Assembly (NCBI GenBank): GCA_030149115.1
Contig: JASBSE010000584.1
Span: forward strand, 1-8,066
DNA from: Winogradskyella sp.
GTDB taxonomy: Bacteria > Bacteroidota > Bacteroidia > Flavobacteriales > Flavobacteriaceae
Length of the DNA stretch: 8,066 nt
Direction: 5' to 3'
In this document: positions 5,369 to 8,066 of the stretch, one piece after another
How positions within the stretch are numbered: position 1 is the stretch's first letter
Layout of the letters: every line of letters begins with the position of its first letter
Notes under the pieces: model-generated
Told to the model about the DNA's origin: nothing
What the model saw: only the letters and a program-made list of their open reading frames with translations
Database searches by the model: none
Made by a program: the position numbers and the translations under genes

Positions 5369-7729
5369 TTAACGTTTAAGACTAAAATGACCTGTGTAAA
5401 CTTTGTTTTTGCCAGGTCTTTTTATTTTGAACCAGTAGTCAGCAGCAGGCATTTTTGTACCATTGTAAGTCCCATCCCATCCCAAAGAGTTTGGTGGTAT
5501 TTGCACAAGAAGTTTACCATATCTATCATAAATAAGGATTTCACTTTCAGGTTCTGAATCTGAAAATTCAATTTGCCAATATTCATTTATACCATCTCCA
5601 TTAGGTGAAAAAAATCTTGGATAAGATAATAAGTAAATGTCTTCAGTTACAATACCGCAATTATTCTTATCCCTAACGTAAACAACATATTCACCTGGTA
5701 AAAGGTTAGAAAATACACTCTCGTCCTGGTAAGTAACATTGTCTAAAGAGTATTCATAATCACCAATACCTTCAACAAAAACAGAAATTGTATTATCATT
5801 TTCTGTCCAATCTGTAATCTCAACATTTGTAATCGAAGCCTCATCAGATTCAATGACTATAAAAGTTTTATTACCTACACAAGATATGTCACCTTGTGTA
5901 GTTTGCAAACTATTGATAATCTCTACAGCGTAATTCCCTATTTCTCCAACAGTAATAGATTCAGTAGTCTCACCATTATACCAGTTGTAATAATCGTAAC
6001 CTTCACCTGCACTTAGAACAATCGTTTCTCCGGCACATAAATAAACGGTCTCTTCACCAGATATTGGTGTTTCCAAAACATGCAATTGAAAACTAGTAAT
6101 ATCAAAACAATCTGGACTCAAATTATTCTGGACTCTAACAAAAATGGTTTGAGGATTACTTATATTTTCATAATTGGTTTCTAATGGACTGATATTATTA
6201 ATAGCATCATCTTCAGACAAATGATATGTTATATTAACACCTGGTAGGCTATAAATTTCACTATTCTGAGTACTTAAATCAAAAGCTTCGTAACCATCAT
6301 TCTCAATGTCATCACAGCGGTACATATCTTCAGGAGTGTTTGCTACCGGAAAATTATTTATAATAACAATATTAGTTATGTAAAAGGTTTCTCCTGGCGC
6401 ATTTATTTCTGCAGAAATAGTATACGAACCTGCATTTTGATAGTAATGCGTTGGGTTAGTTTCCGTTGAAGTATAACCATCACCAAAATCCCAAACTATA
6501 GAATTTATTTCTGTATTAGAGTTTAGACTAAATTCTGTCCCTTGTCCTAGACACGTCCCTTGTGTAATGATTGAAAAATTGAAAAAAGACGCTATAAAAG
6601 GTGGCAAACCAGCACCACAAATCCGATTTCCTAAACTCACAGCGTTTTGAGAATAATTTGAAGCAAAACCAATTTCATCAGGGTTTTCAATAACATCCAA
6701 AAATTGTTCTTGAGCTCTTGCAATGTATATTTTTCCATCTACAGCAAGCTGAAGTGCACCTAATATGGTATTAGTATCACTATCATCATAAAGCGTCGTT
6801 ACAGAATTTATCATATCATTCGCTGTCGTTAAGCTTAAATCAAATTGAAATAACCGACTTGTAATAAATCCAAATAAAAAGTTTTGATCTGTAACATACA
6901 GCAAGTTACTATCTGGAGAAAACTCAATTCCGTATGCCCCTGAAGCCGGACCTGTGGAAAAAAATCCATTACCAATTAAAATTGGGTTAGAAACTGCACC
7001 TGTTGAATTATCGAAATCAAAAATTTCAACTACACTATTTCCAGACCAAGAAGCCAAAGCTAACCTAGATGCATCAGGTGAAATCTTTAAATACCCCTTT
7101 GAATCTAAACCATTATCTCCGTGCTCCTCACCTACTGAAGATGTTATTGGTACCATATTAACTCCTGTATTTGTAACCTGATAAGACAAAAAATTAGTGT
7201 TGTTCCAATCGTGAGTTACAACCCAAAAGTCTATGCCATTTGCATGTTTAACAGCAGATATCTTTTCAGTTGTAAATGCATTTAATTCTATATTCTTTTG
7301 ATTAGTAATATCACCATTCCCTCCATTTAAAGTCATATTTACCTCAGAATATCTAAGTCCATTTGGTCCAGCTAAATCGTCTACAGTGAAAATATAATAA
7401 ATTGAAAGGTCACCAGGTTTAGGAACAATAATTGCAGACTGTGTACTTGAAGAGTCACCTGTAAGTCCTGTACCATTAGGCATTATATTATGTTGCTTAT
7501 CCCAAACAGTAATTCCGTCGGTGTAGAAAAGTAAATCACCATTATTTTCTGAAATTGTCGCACAACCTTCGTCAGTAACCAATTCACCATTTGTTAGTGA
7601 GACAGGATTTCCTGTACTAAAATCCAATCCTGCATTAACACCAAAATACCAATTTGAAGCTTCAGCTTGTGCAGAAACATTAAAATGGACAAACACCATT
7701 AATCCTAATAAGCAGGCTATTTTATTCAA
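5369..7729 (-). CDS. T9SS type B sorting domain protein with propeller-like and PKD domains
   Basis: A 786-residue modular secreted protein. A signal peptide (about 1-22, ending SAQA) targets it to Sec. Residues about 26-385 form repeated propeller-like units (WYFGVNAGLDF, LLFYTDGITVWD, LKISPDASRLALAS, IEFSPDSNLLYVTD, LQLAVDGKIYIA). A PKD domain follows (about 388-458, WDFGDG at 413-418), then a cysteine-bearing adhesin-type module (about 462-555), an Ig-like module (about 560-626) and a SprB-like repeat (about 631-701). The last 85 residues are the gliding-associated CHU_C sorting domain: FFSPNGDGIN (706-715), YDRYGKLL (734-741), GWDGTYNG (750-757) and PAADYWF (761-767). Type B domains direct export through the type IX system and surface attachment. 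The start is TTG at 7729: no in-frame ATG precedes it before a TGA at 7742-7744, and the first internal ATG (residue 11) would lose the basic signal N-region. The ligand is unknown; adhesion is a reasonable inference. Confidence 0.95.
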   Translation of the reverse strand: MNKIACLLGLMVFVHFNVSAQAEASNWYFGVNAGLDFSTGNPVSLTNGELVTDEGCATISENNGDLLFYTDGITVWDKQHNIMPNGTGLTGDSSSTQSAIIVPKPGDLSIYYIFTVDDLAGPNGLRYSEVNMTLNGGNGDITNQKNIELNAFTTEKISAVKHANGIDFWVVTHDWNNTNFLSYQVTNTGVNMVPITSSVGEEHGDNGLDSKGYLKISPDASRLALASWSGNSVVEIFDFDNSTGAVSNPILIGNGFFSTGPASGAYGIEFSPDSNLLYVTDQNFLFGFITSRLFQFDLSLTTANDMINSVTTLYDDSDTNTILGALQLAVDGKIYIARAQEQFLDVIENPDEIGFASNYSQNAVSLGNRICGAGLPPFIASFFNFSIITQGTCLGQGTEFSLNSNTEINSIVWDFGDGYTSTETNPTHYYQNAGSYTISAEINAPGETFYITNIVIINNFPVANTPEDMYRCDDIENDGYEAFDLSTQNSEIYSLPGVNITYHLSEDDAINNISPLETNYENISNPQTIFVRVQNNLSPDCFDITSFQLHVLETPISGEETVYLCAGETIVLSAGEGYDYYNWYNGETTESITVGEIGNYAVEIINSLQTTQGDISCVGNKTFIVIESDEASITNVEITDWTENDNTISVFVEGIGDYEYSLDNVTYQDESVFSNLLPGEYVVYVRDKNNCGIVTEDIYLLSYPRFFSPNGDGINEYWQIEFSDSEPESEILIYDRYGKLLVQIPPNSLGWDGTYNGTKMPAADYWFKIKRPGKNKVYTGHFSLKR
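5389..5428 (+). terminator. Intrinsic terminator of the DEAD-box helicase gene
   Basis: GACCTG (5389-5394) pairs with CAGGTC (5413-5418) around an 18-nt loop and is followed directly by TTTTTATTTT (5419-5428); A-rich sequence before the stem can add pairs beyond one mismatch. It begins 28 nt after the helicase stop and lies wholly within the last codons of the convergent T9SS gene, so the same bases serve as terminator and as part of the sorting-domain tail. Confidence 0.6.
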
Positions 7730-7761
7730 AATTTCTTTTTTTCAGCAATCTTTTATCTGAG

Positions 7762-7781
7762 AATCTTTTTCGAAAAAGATT
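7762..7781. repeat. Perfect 20-nt palindrome in the divergent intergenic region
   Basis: AATCTTTTTC and its exact reverse complement abut with no spacer. As RNA it would form an 8-bp stem with a UCGA loop on either strand. It lies 33-52 nt upstream of the T9SS-protein start and about 110 nt upstream of the plus-strand partial gene. The half-site AATCTTTT recurs nearby as direct copies at 7747-7754 and 7829-7836, which suggests an operator array, though AT-richness makes some recurrence expected. Confidence 0.55.
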
Positions 7782-7866
7782 AAGCAACAATATAGGAAAA
7801 GCCATTAGATGTTGTTAATATTTAGTCAAATCTTTTGCCAAAAACACCAAAATCCGTTTTGTTTAT

Positions 7867-7874
7867 TACCTTTA
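7867..7874 (+). promoter_or_regulatory. Candidate -7 element of the partial exported-protein gene
   Basis: TACCTTTA differs from TAnnTTTG at the final base. It ends 16 nt before the ATG at 7891, giving a leader of about 10 nt, a common geometry in Bacteroidota. No TTG is found 17-23 nt upstream. Confidence 0.4.
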
Positions 7875-7890
7875 CGCAGTATTTAACACT

Positions 7891-8066
7891 ATGCGACACC
7901 TACTATTAATAATTTTATGCTTTACTACAGTTTATAGCTATAGTCAAGATAGTACTGCCACAAAAACTCCTGAAACAGTTAAAGGAACCATTACTAGTTC
8001 TACCACTAATGGTCCTTTGAGTGAAGTAAATATTGTGAATATTAATCAGGTAGTTGGTACAGCTAC
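7891..8066 (+). CDS. Exported protein with carboxypeptidase-regulatory-like domain (5' part only)
   Basis: The frame opens at ATG 7891 and runs off the window after 58 full codons. The first residues, MRHLLLIILCFTTVYSYSQ, form a Sec signal peptide likely cleaved near residues 18-19. After a short threonine-rich linker, VKGTITSSTTNGPLSEVNIV (about 30-49) and NQVVGTAT match the first strands of the carboxypeptidase-D regulatory-like (transthyretin-type) domain. In Bacteroidota this domain commonly heads TonB-dependent outer-membrane receptors and also occurs in other surface proteins of varied size; which applies cannot be told from this fragment. It is divergent from the T9SS-protein gene and shares its 161-bp upstream region, including the 20-nt palindrome. 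The exported nature is firm and the domain call is good but rests on about 30 residues. Confidence 0.85.
   Translation, partial: MRHLLLIILCFTTVYSYSQDSTATKTPETVKGTITSSTTNGPLSEVNIVNINQVVGTA

Noticed and set aside
5364..5376. AACGTT repeats as a terminator for the T9SS gene
   Set aside because: The two self-complementary hexamers are separated by one base, allowing at most a four-pair stem; too weak to call.
5159..5557. Plus-strand 132-codon open frame overlapping the helicase tail
   Set aside because: It arises from the repetitive arginine/lysine/glycine codons read in another frame, continues antisense through the T9SS gene, and shows no domain or start signal.
1..8066. A defence system, mobile island or other novel multi-gene cassette
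   Set aside because: All complete genes but one have recognisable families, mostly core functions. There are no integrase, transposase, toxin-antitoxin or nuclease genes and no obvious composition break.

Overview
The window looks like core chromosome of a Flavobacteriaceae-type Bacteroidota. The DNA is AT-rich. The 786-residue protein on the minus strand ends in a type IX secretion (T9SS) type B sorting domain, which is confined to this phylum. Several genes are preceded by the Bacteroidota -7 promoter element TAnnTTTG rather than a sigma-70 box, and Shine-Dalgarno sequences are weak or absent. I see no insertion sequence, phage gene, CRISPR array, tRNA or rRNA.

Layout. (1) 1-1657, ribosome and nucleotide-pool maintenance: rlmH (+), which methylates 23S rRNA pseudouridine 1915, faces a short ribosome hibernation factor (-). 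After a 150-bp divergent gap comes the rdgB/HAM1 dITP/XTP pyrophosphatase (+). (2) 1701-3334, envelope: a DUF3124 lipoprotein (+) is followed one base after its stop by a MarC-family membrane protein (+). A small unrecognised exported protein (-) converges on that pair. (3) 3335-5361: a divergent gap with one promoter per direction, then a long, highly structured 5' leader in front of a 597-residue DEAD-box RNA helicase with a DbpA-like RNA-binding domain and a basic tail. (4) 5369-7729 (-): a large T9SS-secreted modular protein with beta-propeller-like, PKD, Ig-like and sorting domains, whose most likely start is TTG. (5) 7730-7890: a divergent gap holding a perfect 20-nt palindrome. (6) 7891-8066 (+): the first 58 codons of an exported protein with a carboxypeptidase-regulatory-like domain, cut by the window edge.

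How the genes relate. RlmH, the hibernation factor and the DEAD-box helicase all act on ribosomes or structured RNA, and RdgB cleans the nucleotide pool, so the left and centre form a housekeeping neighbourhood. The lipoprotein/MarC pair looks like a two-gene unit. The right side is secretion and surface biology.

The gene content is mostly familiar and I do not see a clear new multi-gene system. The most promising unexplained structure is the helicase leader at about 3440-3567. It has three consecutive perfect stems plus a long-range pairing that crosses the third one, so it could be a pseudoknot or an RNA switch ending 12 nt before the start codon. Secondary leads are the 13-bp inverted repeat centred on the 3' end of rlmH, the 20-nt palindrome with an A7 tract and overlapping upstream ORF before the T9SS gene, and the tightly coupled DUF3124/MarC pair.
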